Source: Microvirga zambiensis WSM3693 (lineage in GTDB: Bacteria > Pseudomonadota > Alphaproteobacteria > Rhizobiales > Beijerinckiaceae). Taken from it: a stretch of DNA of 64,000 nt. Below are positions 45,667-54,570 of the stretch, piece after piece. Location of the stretch: assembly GCF_016735695.1 (NCBI RefSeq), contig NZ_JAERQD010000028.1, positions 1 to 64,000 on the forward strand. Reading direction: 5' to 3'. Every line of letters begins with the position of its first letter. Positions within the stretch are counted from its first letter, which is position 1. The notes beneath the pieces were generated by a model, which searched no databases, was not told where the DNA came from, and saw nothing but the letters and a program-made list of their open reading frames with translations. A program made the translations under genes and the position numbers.

Positions 45667-46902
45667 TTATCGCACGCGATAAGGAACACACGACACCCGC
45701 GGCTCCCGACCGGCGACCAGGTCGCTGATCAGGGCCGCCGTCATGGGAGCACCGCTGATGCCCATGTGGCCATGGCCGGTGGCAAACAGGATGTCGGCAT
45801 GATTGGGATGCGGACCGATGATCGGCAGGCTGTCCGGCGTCGACGGCCGCACACCCATCCATTCGCTCACCTCTCCGACCGGCTTGTCGCGCAGCATGGT
45901 GCGCGCACAGGCGAGCAGCTTTTCGCATTGTCTCTTGTCGGGCGGCACGTTAGGCGCATCAAACTCGGCGATGCCGACGACGCGCAGCCCCTCGTCCAGC
46001 GGCGTGGCAACGAAGGCAGAGGCGGCGTCGGTCACGGGGCGGCTGATGGCGCCGGCAATGCCAGGCATGGTGATGTGATAGCCACGCTCGCTGGTCAGCG
46101 ACAGCGAAATCCCCAGGGAACGCGCCAAGTCGCGACTGCCGATGCCGGCCGCAATGACCACCGTATCGCAGTGGTGGGGCCCGGTGCTTGTCTGTAGCGT
46201 TACTCCGTTGGGGCCGGGCTCGATCGCCTTGACCCCCGCCGTCACGACTGCAACGCCCAATGCAGCAGCCTGTTGCATGAGGCTCTCCACCAGCCCCACT
46301 GGTGAACTCACGGAACCGCTGCCGGGAAAGAAGATCCCGCGCCGGTAGTCGGGGGACAAGCCAAGCTCCAGCTCGCGCACCTGCTCGGCGTCAAGCCTCT
46401 CAAAGGCCACGCCATACCTAGTCCGTAGGTTATCCATGACACCGTCCAGCGCACCGAGCGATCCGTCGCGCCAAACATGCAAGGCACCGTTCGGCCGGAA
46501 CACCCGTTTCCATTCGGTATCGCCAAGCATCTCCTGATAGAGCTTGACACAGGGGGCGTTGAGAGCGTGCAGCGCCGTATACGCAGCCTCCCAGGCCCCC
46601 GGACGGCCAGTACGCAGGAAGCGGACCAGCCATGGAAGGGTGCGTGGCAGCTCACGCGGGGCGAGGCGCACTGGACCGTTCGCGTCGGCGAGCCAGCGCA
46701 ACGCGCGCCACATCACGCCGGGATAGGCCATGGGGAACGATGCGCCCACATTGTACTGGGCGCCGTTACCCCAGGAGCAGCCATGGCCGATGCGCCCCTC
46801 CTCAATGACGGTGACGCGGTGTCCTTCCCGCGCCAGCATGAGGGCGCAACTGACGCCGATGACGCCACCGCCGATGACGGCGACGGTACGCGGTTCAGCC
46901 AT
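45667..46902 (-). CDS. FAD-dependent D-amino acid dehydrogenase/oxidase (DadA family), probable D-hydroxyproline oxidase
   Basis: 411 residues with the DAO fold. The N-terminal FAD motif VIGGGVIGVSCALMLAREGHRVTVIEE is followed by GCSWGNGAQYN, and the C-terminus carries EWMGVRPSTPDSLPIIGPHPN and FATGHGHMGISGAPMTAALI. Such proteins oxidise D-amino acids, including cis-4-hydroxy-D-proline, to the imine. It stands with an epimerase, a DapA-type deaminase and a semialdehyde dehydrogenase, the set that defines the hydroxyproline pathway. A 295-bp spacer with a perfect inverted repeat separates it from the dehydrogenase gene. Confidence 0.9.
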   Translation of the reverse strand: MAEPRTVAVIGGGVIGVSCALMLAREGHRVTVIEEGRIGHGCSWGNGAQYNVGASFPMAYPGVMWRALRWLADANGPVRLAPRELPRTLPWLVRFLRTGRPGAWEAAYTALHALNAPCVKLYQEMLGDTEWKRVFRPNGALHVWRDGSLGALDGVMDNLRTRYGVAFERLDAEQVRELELGLSPDYRRGIFFPGSGSVSSPVGLVESLMQQAAALGVAVVTAGVKAIEPGPNGVTLQTSTGPHHCDTVVIAAGIGSRDLARSLGISLSLTSERGYHITMPGIAGAISRPVTDAASAFVATPLDEGLRVVGIAEFDAPNVPPDKRQCEKLLACARTMLRDKPVGEVSEWMGVRPSTPDSLPIIGPHPNHADILFATGHGHMGISGAPMTAALISDLVAGREPRVSCVPYRVR

Positions 46903-47078
46903 GGGGTATCTCCTCTCTGGGCCGGGTCACCCGATCGGTGCGGAGGACCAAGTCATCGACTAGTGTGGCCATCGTGATTTCCTGCGCCTGGGGCCAACAT
47001 CTCAAGCGATTTCGACCTGTGGCCCCGCCCGTCTGTCTGCAAGGGACTCCAGGCCAACCGCGCGGTGCAGGGTTCGTT

Positions 47079-47109
47079 GAAGGCGGAGAATGGATCATTC
47101 TCCGCCTTC
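47079..47109. terminator. 14-bp perfect inverted repeat between the dehydrogenase and oxidase genes
   Basis: GAAGGCGGAGAATG at 47079-47092 and its exact reverse complement at 47096-47109 are separated by GAT. It would form a very stable hairpin in the transcript about 90 bp after the dehydrogenase stop. It lacks a U-tract. It could lower expression of the oxidase relative to the upstream genes. Confidence 0.55.
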
Positions 47110-47197
47110 GCATGTGGACTGCCGGAATGGGACGCCGGCCGACTGTCCGCGTCTGTTACCCTGCCTTCCCTTTTGCATGTCGTTCCACACAGCGCTG

Positions 47198-48631
47198 CTA
47201 TACCTGAAGGTGGCCGACGTACTTCTTGACAGTATAGGCCTCGAGCCCCTCGATACCGCCTTCTCGGCCCCAGCCGCTGTCACCGATGCCGCCGAAGGGG
47301 GTTTCCGGGATCGTGACAACCATTTGATTGATGCCGATGACGCCGACCGCAAGCTCCTCCGAGATGCGATTGGCGGTCGCGGCGGAGCGGGTGAAAGCAT
47401 ATCCGGCCAAACCATAGGGCAGCGCATTGGCTCGCGCGAGCGCCTGGTCGATGTCATCAAAGGGCTGCACCAGCGCAAGCGGGCCAAATGGCTCATGCGT
47501 CATGGCCTTCGCGTGGTCGGGCATGTCGGCCAAGATGGTCGGCCCGTACATCAGGCCCGGTGCCTTCAGGCGCTCGCCACCAGCAACAAGCCGGGCCTTG
47601 TGGGATAAGGCGTCGGAGATCAGATCGTCCATAGCGGCGACGCGGCGCGTGTTGGCGACCGGACCCACAGTGGTGCCCGCTTGTAGCCCGTCGCCCACCA
47701 CCTGCTTCTCGACGAAGGCGCGAGCGTGCTCAAGGTACTCCTCGTAGGCCGGACGTTCCACGAAGAAGCGGGTCGGCGAGGTGCAGACCTGGCCGGTGTT
47801 GCGCAGCTTGATGCTCATGGAGAGTTCCGCCGCGCGCGCGATATCGGCATCCTTCGCCACGATCACCGGCGCATGGCCGCCGAGTTCCATGGTGGCCAGC
47901 GTCAGGGTCTCGCCTGCCAATCGAGCGAGGTGACGCCCCACCGGAGTCGATCCGGTGAACGAGATCTTGCGGATCACCGGGGAGCGCAGGAGATATTCAG
48001 AGACCTCCGGCGGAACGCCGAAGACCACGTTCAGCACGCCCTTGGGCAGACCGGCATCAGTGAGCGCACGCGCCATCTCCAGGGTGGTGCCAGGGGTTTC
48101 CTCGGCGGGCTTGATGATACAGGTGCAGCCAGCCGCAAGAGCAGGGGCGATCTTGCGCGCCGGCGTCACGGCCGGGAAGTTCCACGGCGTGAAGCAGGCG
48201 ACGGGGCCGACCGGCTCCTGGGTGACGGTCTGGCGCATGTCGGGCAGGCGCGCCGGGATAACCCGACCATAGCTGCGCCTACCCTCTTCGGCGAACCAGT
48301 CGAAGAACTCGGCCGCAGCGGTGATCTCGCCCTTCGCTTCCGCGAGGGTCTTACCCTCCTCCAGCGTCAGCACGGTGGCAATGTGGTCGAGCCGCTGGCG
48401 CATCAGGTCGGCCGCGCGGCGCAGGATCTGGCCACGCTCATAAGGCGAGGTGCGCTTCCAGCCCTCGAAGGCCCGGCTTGCGGCCGCGAGCGCGCGGTCG
48501 AGCTCCGCCTTGCCGGCATGAGGCAGCGTGCCGAGGGGCTGTTCCGTGGCGGGATTGAGAACGGGTTCGCTTCCCGCAGCGGTTTCTTCGATCCATTCGC
48601 CGTCGATGAGGAGAGCCAGTTTGGTGTACAT
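47198..48631 (-). CDS. Aldehyde dehydrogenase, probable 2-oxoglutarate/succinate semialdehyde dehydrogenase
   Basis: 477 residues with all catalytic elements: Asn in TPWNFP (N151), Glu in MELGGH (E249) and Cys in TGQVCTSP (C283). The sequence is of the GabD/KGSADH-type II group. In the hydroxyproline pathway the last step is oxidation of 2-oxoglutarate semialdehyde to 2-oxoglutarate, and the neighbouring epimerase and deaminase genes make that the likely role. It starts about 30 bp after the epimerase stop. Confidence 0.9.
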   Translation of the reverse strand: MYTKLALLIDGEWIEETAAGSEPVLNPATEQPLGTLPHAGKAELDRALAAASRAFEGWKRTSPYERGQILRRAADLMRQRLDHIATVLTLEEGKTLAEAKGEITAAAEFFDWFAEEGRRSYGRVIPARLPDMRQTVTQEPVGPVACFTPWNFPAVTPARKIAPALAAGCTCIIKPAEETPGTTLEMARALTDAGLPKGVLNVVFGVPPEVSEYLLRSPVIRKISFTGSTPVGRHLARLAGETLTLATMELGGHAPVIVAKDADIARAAELSMSIKLRNTGQVCTSPTRFFVERPAYEEYLEHARAFVEKQVVGDGLQAGTTVGPVANTRRVAAMDDLISDALSHKARLVAGGERLKAPGLMYGPTILADMPDHAKAMTHEPFGPLALVQPFDDIDQALARANALPYGLAGYAFTRSAATANRISEELAVGVIGINQMVVTIPETPFGGIGDSGWGREGGIEGLEAYTVKKYVGHLQV

Positions 48632-48660
48632 ATCTTATCCTTGGACTGTGGAAGGTGCAT

Positions 48661-49671
48661 TTAGACGCCAGTTAGGCGGAAGCCCGCCGGGAACGGGTCC
48701 TCTGGGTCAAGGTAATACTGGAACGAGCCGGTGATGTAGGCGCGGCCCGCAACCGTGCATTCGATGGCCTTGTAGCCACCGGTCATCTCGGCCTCGGAGA
48801 CGACCGTGCCGATCATGCGGGTGGAGAGGATGCCCTCATGTGCGAAGGTATCGCCGACCTTGAGCTTCCCGGTGGCCGCGAGATAGGCCATGCGCGAGGC
48901 CGTGCCGGTGCGGCAGGGAGAGCGGTCGATCACCTGGGGCGGGCAGATGACCACGTTGCGGCCGTCGCCCTCCGGGGTCAGCGGCGGTGCAGTCAACTCG
49001 ATCTGGTAGATCTCGTTGATGTGGGCCTGTTCCGGATGTTTTACCGAGACGGCCGAGAGGCCGGCGCGGATCTCGTTGGCGGCTTCGACGATGGCCCAGG
49101 CTTCCTCGGACTTCAGGGAAAGGCCGAACTGGCCTGCGTCGGCGATGAAGTAGAAATCGCCGCCGAAGGCGATGGCGCCCCTGATCGGGCCGCGGTTCGG
49201 CGTCTCGATCACGACGTCGTCCCGATAGAGGAACGAGGTCGGCATCTCCAAAGTGACCGAAACGGTTCGGCCGCGCTCCACCCTCACCCGTGCCGGCACG
49301 ACGCCAGCCGGCGTGTCGAGCCTGACGATGTTTTCACCTTCCTGCGACGGCACGAGACCGGTCTCCACCGCAATGGTGGCGACGCCGATGGCACAGTGTC
49401 CGCACATAGGCGGATAGGTGTCGGGCTCCATGATCAGCATGCCGATGTCGGCGCCTTCGCTGGTGGGTTCGACCAGTACGGCAGCGCACATGTTGAAGCT
49501 CCCACGCGGCTCGAAGATCACGAGGCGACGGAACTCGTCGCGGGCCATCAACGCGGCGCGTTTCTCCACCATCGTGGTGCCGGGGAGGTAGCCCGCGCCT
49601 GAGGTCACGACGCGGATGGGGCACCCCTCGGTGTGGGCGTCGATCCCTTGGATGACGAGATTGGACCGCAT
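48661..49671 (-). CDS. 4-hydroxyproline 2-epimerase / proline racemase family (copy 2)
   Basis: 336 residues. Catalytic Cys pair in YPPMCGHCAIG (C90) and DRSPCRTGTASRM (C253). Family N-terminus GIDAHTEGCPIRVVTSG and C-terminal DPEDPFPAGFRL. Two Cys point to epimerisation of trans-4-hydroxy-L-proline to the cis-D form. The 15-bp gap to the DapA-family gene and the close dehydrogenase gene put it at the head of the catabolic steps. It is only distantly similar to copy 1 at 42657. Confidence 0.9.
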   Translation of the reverse strand: MRSNLVIQGIDAHTEGCPIRVVTSGAGYLPGTTMVEKRAALMARDEFRRLVIFEPRGSFNMCAAVLVEPTSEGADIGMLIMEPDTYPPMCGHCAIGVATIAVETGLVPSQEGENIVRLDTPAGVVPARVRVERGRTVSVTLEMPTSFLYRDDVVIETPNRGPIRGAIAFGGDFYFIADAGQFGLSLKSEEAWAIVEAANEIRAGLSAVSVKHPEQAHINEIYQIELTAPPLTPEGDGRNVVICPPQVIDRSPCRTGTASRMAYLAATGKLKVGDTFAHEGILSTRMIGTVVSEAEMTGGYKAIECTVAGRAYITGSFQYYLDPEDPFPAGFRLTGV

Positions 49672-49686
49672 GGGGCGCCCTCTCCC

Positions 49687-50586
49687 TTAGCCCTTGGCCC
49701 AACGGACGAGACCGGCGTCGGCGATGATCTTGGCGATGGCGGCTTTCTGCTCGTCGGCCAGCGGCAGGAGCGGCAGGCGCGGGCCACCCGCGTCACGGCC
49801 AAGCTGGCTCATCGTCTCCTTGATGGCCGCGTAATAGGCCCCGGACTGGAAGCAGCGGTAGAAGGCGAAGACGTCGCGGCCGAGGTCCTCCACCGCCTTG
49901 TCGCCGGTGAGCGCCTTGTCCCAGTAGTCGCGGATCAGGGGCCCGGCGATCTGGTGCGCCATGGCGATGACCCCATGGGCACCGACGGCGCGGGCGGGCA
50001 CGATCATGGTCTCGTAGCCGACGAACACCCGGAGCCTGTCACCCACGCGCTGTACGAGCTCGTTCACTTGGGTAATGGCGCCGGAGCTGTCCTTGATGGC
50101 AACTACGGTCGGCAGGGCGGAAAGCTGTTCCACAAGCGCAGGGGTGATGTCGACGCCGGCACGGCGCGGGCTGTTGTAGAGCATCAGCGGCAGCGAGGTG
50201 TTGCGGGAGATATACTCGAAGAAGGCCACGATCTCTCGCGGGCTCGGCATGGCGTAGATGGGCGGCAGGATCATCCCGCCTGCGCAACCTGCCGCGACGG
50301 CGGACTGGCACGCTTCCAGGACGTCCTCGACCCGCAGGTCGGCCACGCCCGCCAGCACGGGCACGCGGCTCGCCGCGTGGTCGACGGCCAGCTTGTAGAG
50401 GCGGGCGCGCTCGTCCTTGGTAAGGGCATAGAATTCGCCGGTGCTGCCGGCTGCCACCACGCCCTGCGCGCCATTGGCGATCGCGTCGTCGATCAGCTCC
50501 TTGTACCGGGTCTCATTGATCGAGCCATCGGCGCCGAAGGGAGTGACGAGGACTGGGAAGATCCCGCTCCAGTTTACGCTAGCCAT
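49687..50586 (-). CDS. DapA-family lyase, probable 1-pyrroline-4-hydroxy-2-carboxylate deaminase
   Basis: A 299-residue TIM barrel of the dihydrodipicolinate synthase family: GSTGEFYALTKDER, catalytic Tyr in LMLYNSPRRAG (Y137) and the Schiff-base Lys in VVAIKDSSG (K165). Within the hydroxyproline operon the expected reaction is deamination of the imine made by the oxidase to 2-oxoglutarate semialdehyde. Other members (KDG dehydratase, N-acetylneuraminate lyase) are less likely from context. It begins 3 bp before the ABC ATPase gene. Confidence 0.88.
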   Translation of the reverse strand: MASVNWSGIFPVLVTPFGADGSINETRYKELIDDAIANGAQGVVAAGSTGEFYALTKDERARLYKLAVDHAASRVPVLAGVADLRVEDVLEACQSAVAAGCAGGMILPPIYAMPSPREIVAFFEYISRNTSLPLMLYNSPRRAGVDITPALVEQLSALPTVVAIKDSSGAITQVNELVQRVGDRLRVFVGYETMIVPARAVGAHGVIAMAHQIAGPLIRDYWDKALTGDKAVEDLGRDVFAFYRCFQSGAYYAAIKETMSQLGRDAGGPRLPLLPLADEQKAAIAKIIADAGLVRWAKG

Positions 50587-50589
50587 GAT

Positions 50590-51441
50590 CTACATTCCTT
50601 TTGCTAGAGGTGTGGTTGAAGGTGCCGCCGCCGCAGCCACGAGGGGGCTGAGGAGACGAGCCTGTTCCGTGAAGCGGCTGACGAAGGCCGCGAGCCGCGG
50701 GTTGGTACCCGACAGCAGGAGTTCGCGTGGAGGGCCGCTGGCGGCGACCACGCCCTGGTCCATGAAGACCACCCGATCGGCCAGCTCATAGGCGAAGCCG
50801 ATCTCATGCGTGACGATGACCATGGTCATGCCTTCAGCGGCGAGCTGGCGAATGGCGGAGAGCACTTCGCCCACCAGTTCGGGGTCCAGCGCCGAGGTCG
50901 GCTCGTCGAACAGCATGATAGTGGGCTGCATGGCGAGCGCACGGGCGATCGCGACGCGCTGCTGCTGGCCGCCCGACAACTGTGATGGGTATTTGTGCCC
51001 GGCGTCGGGAAGTCCCATGCGGGCGAGGAGTTCGCGCGCCCGCGCCTCGGCTGCGGCGCGGGGCTCTTTCTTCACCACGAGCGGGGCTTCGATGATGTTC
51101 TCCAGCGCGGTGCGGTGGGGGAAAAGGTTGAAGTTCTGGAACACCATGCCAGTCTTGATGCGCACGGCGCTGACTTGCGCGCTGGACAGCTTCAGCCGCC
51201 CTGCCTTCGTGTGGCGGAACAGCGGCGCGCCCTCAATGACGGCCTCGCCCTGGTCGGGCTCCAACAACAGGTTCATGCAACGGAGTAGGGAGGTCTTGCC
51301 CGAGCCGCTGGCGCCAATCAGGCAGACTACCTCGCCGCGATGCACGTCGAGATCAACGCCACGCAGCACATGCTGGGAACCGAAGGACTTCTCGATGCCG
51401 CGTACGCTCAGTACGACGTCTTCGGATGTTGCGGTCATCAT
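50590..51441 (-). CDS. Polar amino acid ABC transporter ATP-binding protein
   Basis: About 283 residues of the HisP/GlnQ type: Walker A GASGSGKTS, MVFQNFNLFPHRTALENI, signature LSGGQQQRVAIARAL and Walker B IMLFDEPTSALDPE. The start is the ATG at 51441, preceded by AAGGAGG inside the end of the permease gene; the open frame further upstream is a shadow of the permease gene. An Ala/Pro-rich C-terminal tail of about 30 residues is longer than usual. Confidence 0.92.
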   Translation of the reverse strand: MMTATSEDVVLSVRGIEKSFGSQHVLRGVDLDVHRGEVVCLIGASGSGKTSLLRCMNLLLEPDQGEAVIEGAPLFRHTKAGRLKLSSAQVSAVRIKTGMVFQNFNLFPHRTALENIIEAPLVVKKEPRAAAEARARELLARMGLPDAGHKYPSQLSGGQQQRVAIARALAMQPTIMLFDEPTSALDPELVGEVLSAIRQLAAEGMTMVIVTHEIGFAYELADRVVFMDQGVVAASGPPRELLLSGTNPRLAAFVSRFTEQARLLSPLVAAAAAPSTTPLAKGM

Positions 51442-52091
51442 ACGGCCTCCTTGCGCTCGAACCGCCGCGAAAGGGCGCTGAGGGGGAACAGGATAAGGAC
51501 GAAGAGAATGCCGATCACGGTATAGACCTCCATCGGCCGATAGGTGGTGCTGGAGATGTAACCTGCTTGGTAAAGGAGATCGGGGATGGTCAGCACCGAG
51601 AGCAGCGTGGTGTTCTTGAGCTGCATGATGGTCTGGCCCACCAACGGCGGTACCATGCGGCGCAGCGCCTGCGGCAGGATGATCCGCTTCATGCGCTGGA
51701 TGTAGCTCATGCCCAGCACCATGGCGGCATCGGTCTGGCCACGGTCGATGGACTGGACACCGGCGCGCAGGATCTCGGCATAGAAGCCGCTGGCATAGAA
51801 GCCGAGGCCGAGGATGCCAGCCATTTCCTTGCTGATCTGGATCTGGAGGAAGATCGGCATGGCGTAGTAGGTCCACAGGAGCAGCACCAGCAGCGGGATG
51901 TTGCGGAAGAACTCCACCCAGATGCGACCGATCCAGCGCAATGGCCGCCAGGGAGTGAGCTGGAGCAGCGCCACGAAGAGGCCGATCACGAGGCCGATCG
52001 CGCAGGTATAGACGGTGTATTGCAGGGTGATGAGCAGGCCGTAGGCCAGCAGGTCCCAGTTCCTGAAGACAATGGAGGGGTCGAATTTCAC
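51438..52091 (-). CDS. Polar amino acid ABC transporter permease (HisM/GlnP type)
   Basis: 217 residues with the His/Glu/Gln permease fold: LLITLQYTVYTCAIGLVIGL, WVEFFRNIPLLVLLLWTYY and the EAA loop GFYASGFYAEILRAGVQSI...GMSYIQRMKRIILPQALRRMVPP. Only one permease gene is present, so the channel is probably a homodimer. Overlaps the ATPase gene by 4 bp. Confidence 0.92.
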   Translation of the reverse strand: MKFDPSIVFRNWDLLAYGLLITLQYTVYTCAIGLVIGLFVALLQLTPWRPLRWIGRIWVEFFRNIPLLVLLLWTYYAMPIFLQIQISKEMAGILGLGFYASGFYAEILRAGVQSIDRGQTDAAMVLGMSYIQRMKRIILPQALRRMVPPLVGQTIMQLKNTTLLSVLTIPDLLYQAGYISSTTYRPMEVYTVIGILFVLILFPLSALSRRFERKEAV

Positions 52092-52102
52092 GGTGCTCTC
52101 CC

Positions 52103-52489
52103 TCAGCCGGGATGGAAGCCGGCGGGCAGCGGATCGTCCGCTTCCAGCACGAGGGTGGAAAGGACGCTGACATGAGTCATGCCACGCACTTCGCGGCTCA
52201 CGGTGGGCTGGCCGTCCTTGGCCTCAGCCGGGCACGCGACTGTGACTGCGAGGGGCACACCCAGAATGTTCTCAGCGTGGCAGGGCACAGGCCTTGGTAC
52301 CGTCATGGTGGCCTGCCCGTGCGGCTCGAGTAGCAGATGCGTCCTCAATCCATCGTCCACGGCGCTGAAGTCATACCACCGGTCGTGAACGGATTGCCCG
52401 CGCCGCAGGGCAATCCCCACCCTGATCGAAGAAGTCGGGCGACCGGTGGTCTGACTGTTGATGACAGAGAAGCGACGGTTCTTGCGCAT
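52103..52489 (-). pseudogene. Internally deleted proline racemase/epimerase gene (copy 3)
   Basis: 128 codons. The N-terminal part (RFSVINSQTTGRPTSSIRVG to MTVPRPVP, about 65 residues) and the C-terminal part (AENILGVPLAV to ADDPLPAGFHPG, about 55 residues) match the two ends of copy 1 at 42657 closely, but about 200 residues between them are missing, including both catalytic Cys. The join is in frame, so a short protein could still be made. It begins 5 bp after the binding-protein stop and ends 11 bp before the permease gene. Confidence 0.8.
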
Positions 52490-52494
52490 GACGG

Positions 52495-53337
52495 TCAGCA
52501 GTACTTGCCGGACTGGGGGACCACCTTCATGTCGATGCCGCGCTCGAGCATGTAGCGCGTGATGCGGGAGCAGGAGAGACCCAGCGAATTCTGCTGCGAC
52601 ATCCAGTTGGCGAGGAAGTTCGCAAAGCCCTCGTTGCCCGGCTCACGGCGGATGCCAATGGTGGAGGGATTGCGCAACACCGGCATGGGCACCACGGCCT
52701 TCCCGACGCCCTTGGAATCAAGCAGGGCGGCATCCTGGTCGGCGAGGATGATGGCGTCGACCCTGCCTGATTGAAGCTCTAGGATCGCTTGGTCGCGCGT
52801 GGGAACGACGACGATCGTGGCGTTGGGGATGACCGACTCGGCGATGACCTGCATGGTGCCACCCTTCTGCACGGCGATGCGGACTTCCTTGGTGTCCATC
52901 TCGCGCCAGGTCTTCGGTGCGTAGCCCTGACGCGCGATCAGGGCCCAGATGCCGTCGACGATGGAGCCTGGCACGTAGTCGACGACGAGACCACGACGGG
53001 GATTGGGATTCAGCGCCACTGCGAGGTCAACCTTGCCGGCCTGGAAGTCGGCGGCGAGATTGCCCCAAGTCGTCTCCACGTACTCGATCTTGACGCCGAG
53101 CAGTCCAGCAATGTCCTTGCCCCAGTCGACGAAGAAGCCACCCCATTCGCCGGTGCGCGGATCTTTGATGTAGCCCGGCTCCTCCGCAACCATGACTGGA
53201 AATTTGAGCTTCCCACTCGACTTGATGCGATCGAGCACCAGGGAGGGATCTTCGGCCCGTACTGGCACGGAAGCCGGGCCAACCAACGTCGCCGCGCCCA
53301 GGACGGCTGCAGCTATTGCGTTATACCAGCGGTTCAT
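52495..53337 (-). CDS. Polar amino acid ABC transporter substrate-binding protein
   Basis: 280 residues with a Sec signal peptide (MNRWYNAIAAAVLGAATLVG, cleavage near VRAED) and the SBP_bac_3 fold: GKLKFPVMVAEEPGYIKDP, GGFFVDWGKDIAGLLGVKIEYVET, AGKVDLAVALNPNPRRGLVVDY. First gene of the operon that leads through the transporter to the hydroxyproline catabolic genes; hydroxyproline is the inferred ligand. A tandem operator lies 20-57 bp upstream. Confidence 0.9.
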   Translation of the reverse strand: MNRWYNAIAAAVLGAATLVGPASVPVRAEDPSLVLDRIKSSGKLKFPVMVAEEPGYIKDPRTGEWGGFFVDWGKDIAGLLGVKIEYVETTWGNLAADFQAGKVDLAVALNPNPRRGLVVDYVPGSIVDGIWALIARQGYAPKTWREMDTKEVRIAVQKGGTMQVIAESVIPNATIVVVPTRDQAILELQSGRVDAIILADQDAALLDSKGVGKAVVPMPVLRNPSTIGIRREPGNEGFANFLANWMSQQNSLGLSCSRITRYMLERGIDMKVVPQSGKYC

Positions 53338-53356
53338 CGAGGTCCCCTCGGTTAGA

Positions 53357-53394
53357 AATGAATTATGTCATTTAGAGAATGAACCATATCAATT
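53357..53394 (-). promoter_or_regulatory. Tandem operator and promoter of the transporter/hydroxyproline operon
   Basis: AATGAATTATGTCATTT at 53358 and AATGAACCATATCAATT at 53379 are two ATGA-N6-TCA boxes with 21-bp spacing; a partial third copy (CAATGACGCAAG) follows at about 53400. On the minus strand TTGATA and CATAAT, 19 nt apart, fit -35 and -10 and fall within the boxes. The distance to the start codon is the same as at 43652, which points to one regulator acting on both operons. Confidence 0.68.
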
Positions 53395-53829
53395 AAGCCC
53401 AATGACGCAAGTCAAAATTACGCACTGCTGCGCGATTTCCCATGTCGCGCGGCAAGGCACTAGATCCACGCGTTAGCAATTGGACGCGGAAACGGCCCCG
53501 CAAAACGCTAGACATTTCATCGGCTTAGTCGCTCAAACTGTACGACGGACCGTGAGCGCAAGCATGGCGCGATCCTTAACGACAGAGGTCTGTTCAGATG
53601 TGTTTGTTTTACAGGTAAATGATGACAGGGGGCGCTTCGGCCGTCGCACAAGCTGTTCAGCAAGGGTTGGATAGGCCCATGTACTGGGGGCCGAACCTAC
53701 GACCGCGCGTGGAAGGTTGACTAAATCCAGGCGATGCGTGACGCATCAAGGCAGTATGACGGACACAATGGAACACGGTCGAGCTCGCGGCTCAGTATTG
53801 GCGCCTTCCTTCTGGAGGCGGCCGATTCA
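53395..53829. other. Intergenic stretch left of the IS nest
   Basis: About 430 bp with no recognisable gene. It contains a near-palindrome, GATGCGTGACGCATC, at about 53733-53747. The IS66 tnpC fragment begins at about 53830. Confidence 0.35.
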
Positions 53830-54470
53830 TGCGGTACAGCGGCAGGCCATCGGTGTATTTCGCCACCGCGATCTGGGCCAAAAGCGCCTCGGTCGGGACG
53901 CCGCTTGCGATGATCCGAGCAGGAGCCGGGGCCTGGATGACGCCGTCACGGCCCTTGTAGACGTATTTGGGCCGACGCGTGACGTTCACCCGGAACTTCG
54001 CCGGCGTCACATCCAGCCGCTCGCAGACATCCTCACCGATGCGGATCCGCTCCAGCCCGTCGCAGCCCGCAGGATCGTCCGGCTCGATCACCACCTCGAC
54101 CCGTTCGAGATGCGCCGCAAAGCCCTTGCGCGGGCGCGGCGCCCTCTTCGTCGGGCGTCCGCTGTCGTCTCCCTCTCGGCCTCGAGGTCGGCCACGCCGG
54201 TCTCGATCTCATCGAGCGCGAGGGCATACTGGTCGTCCGTCAGGCAATCCTTGCCGAGCCTCTCGGATCGGGTGCCGTAGCGGGCCCGCTCGAGCATCTT
54301 GACGATCCCCACCAGCCGCGCGATCCGCTCCTCGGCGCCTTGGTTCACCTGCTCAAGATGAGCATTGCGCTGTTCCAGAAGCGCCGTCTTCTCGGCCATG
54401 GCCGCACCATCGCCTTGAGCGTGTCGATATCATCGAGAAGGGCGGAATCATAGGCCGTCATTGCGCCCAT
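53830..54470 (-). pseudogene. tnpC: IS66 tnpC transposase, N-terminal half with two frameshifts
   Basis: Starts at 54470 and passes through DDIDTLKAMV, then after a one-base loss MAEKTALLEQRNAHLEQ (coiled coil), YGTRSERLGKD, then after a second frame change RPRKGFAAHLERVEVVIEPDD, the zinc-finger-like CGDGLERI region and PAPARIIASGVPTEALLAQI, up to DGLPLYR. The DDE catalytic half is missing. Not functional. Confidence 0.82.
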
Positions 54471-54570
54471 CAGATCATGATCGAGGAGCCTGCCGAAGCG
54501 GCTCTCCAGCACTGATTCGTCATGCCGCAGGGACAACTATCCGACCGACTGCGGAGCCCTGACCGTCATA

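Noticed and set aside
47726..48664. Plus-strand open frame of 312 codons opposite the aldehyde dehydrogenase
   Set aside because: Antisense shadow; low-complexity Arg/Gly/Leu-rich translation.
49633..50607. Plus-strand open frame of 324 codons opposite the DapA-family gene
   Set aside because: Antisense shadow without domains.
51442..52173. Upstream part of the 527-codon frame containing the ABC ATPase
   Set aside because: This part is a His/Pro/Arg-rich shadow of the permease gene; the ATPase starts at 51441 with its own ribosome binding site.
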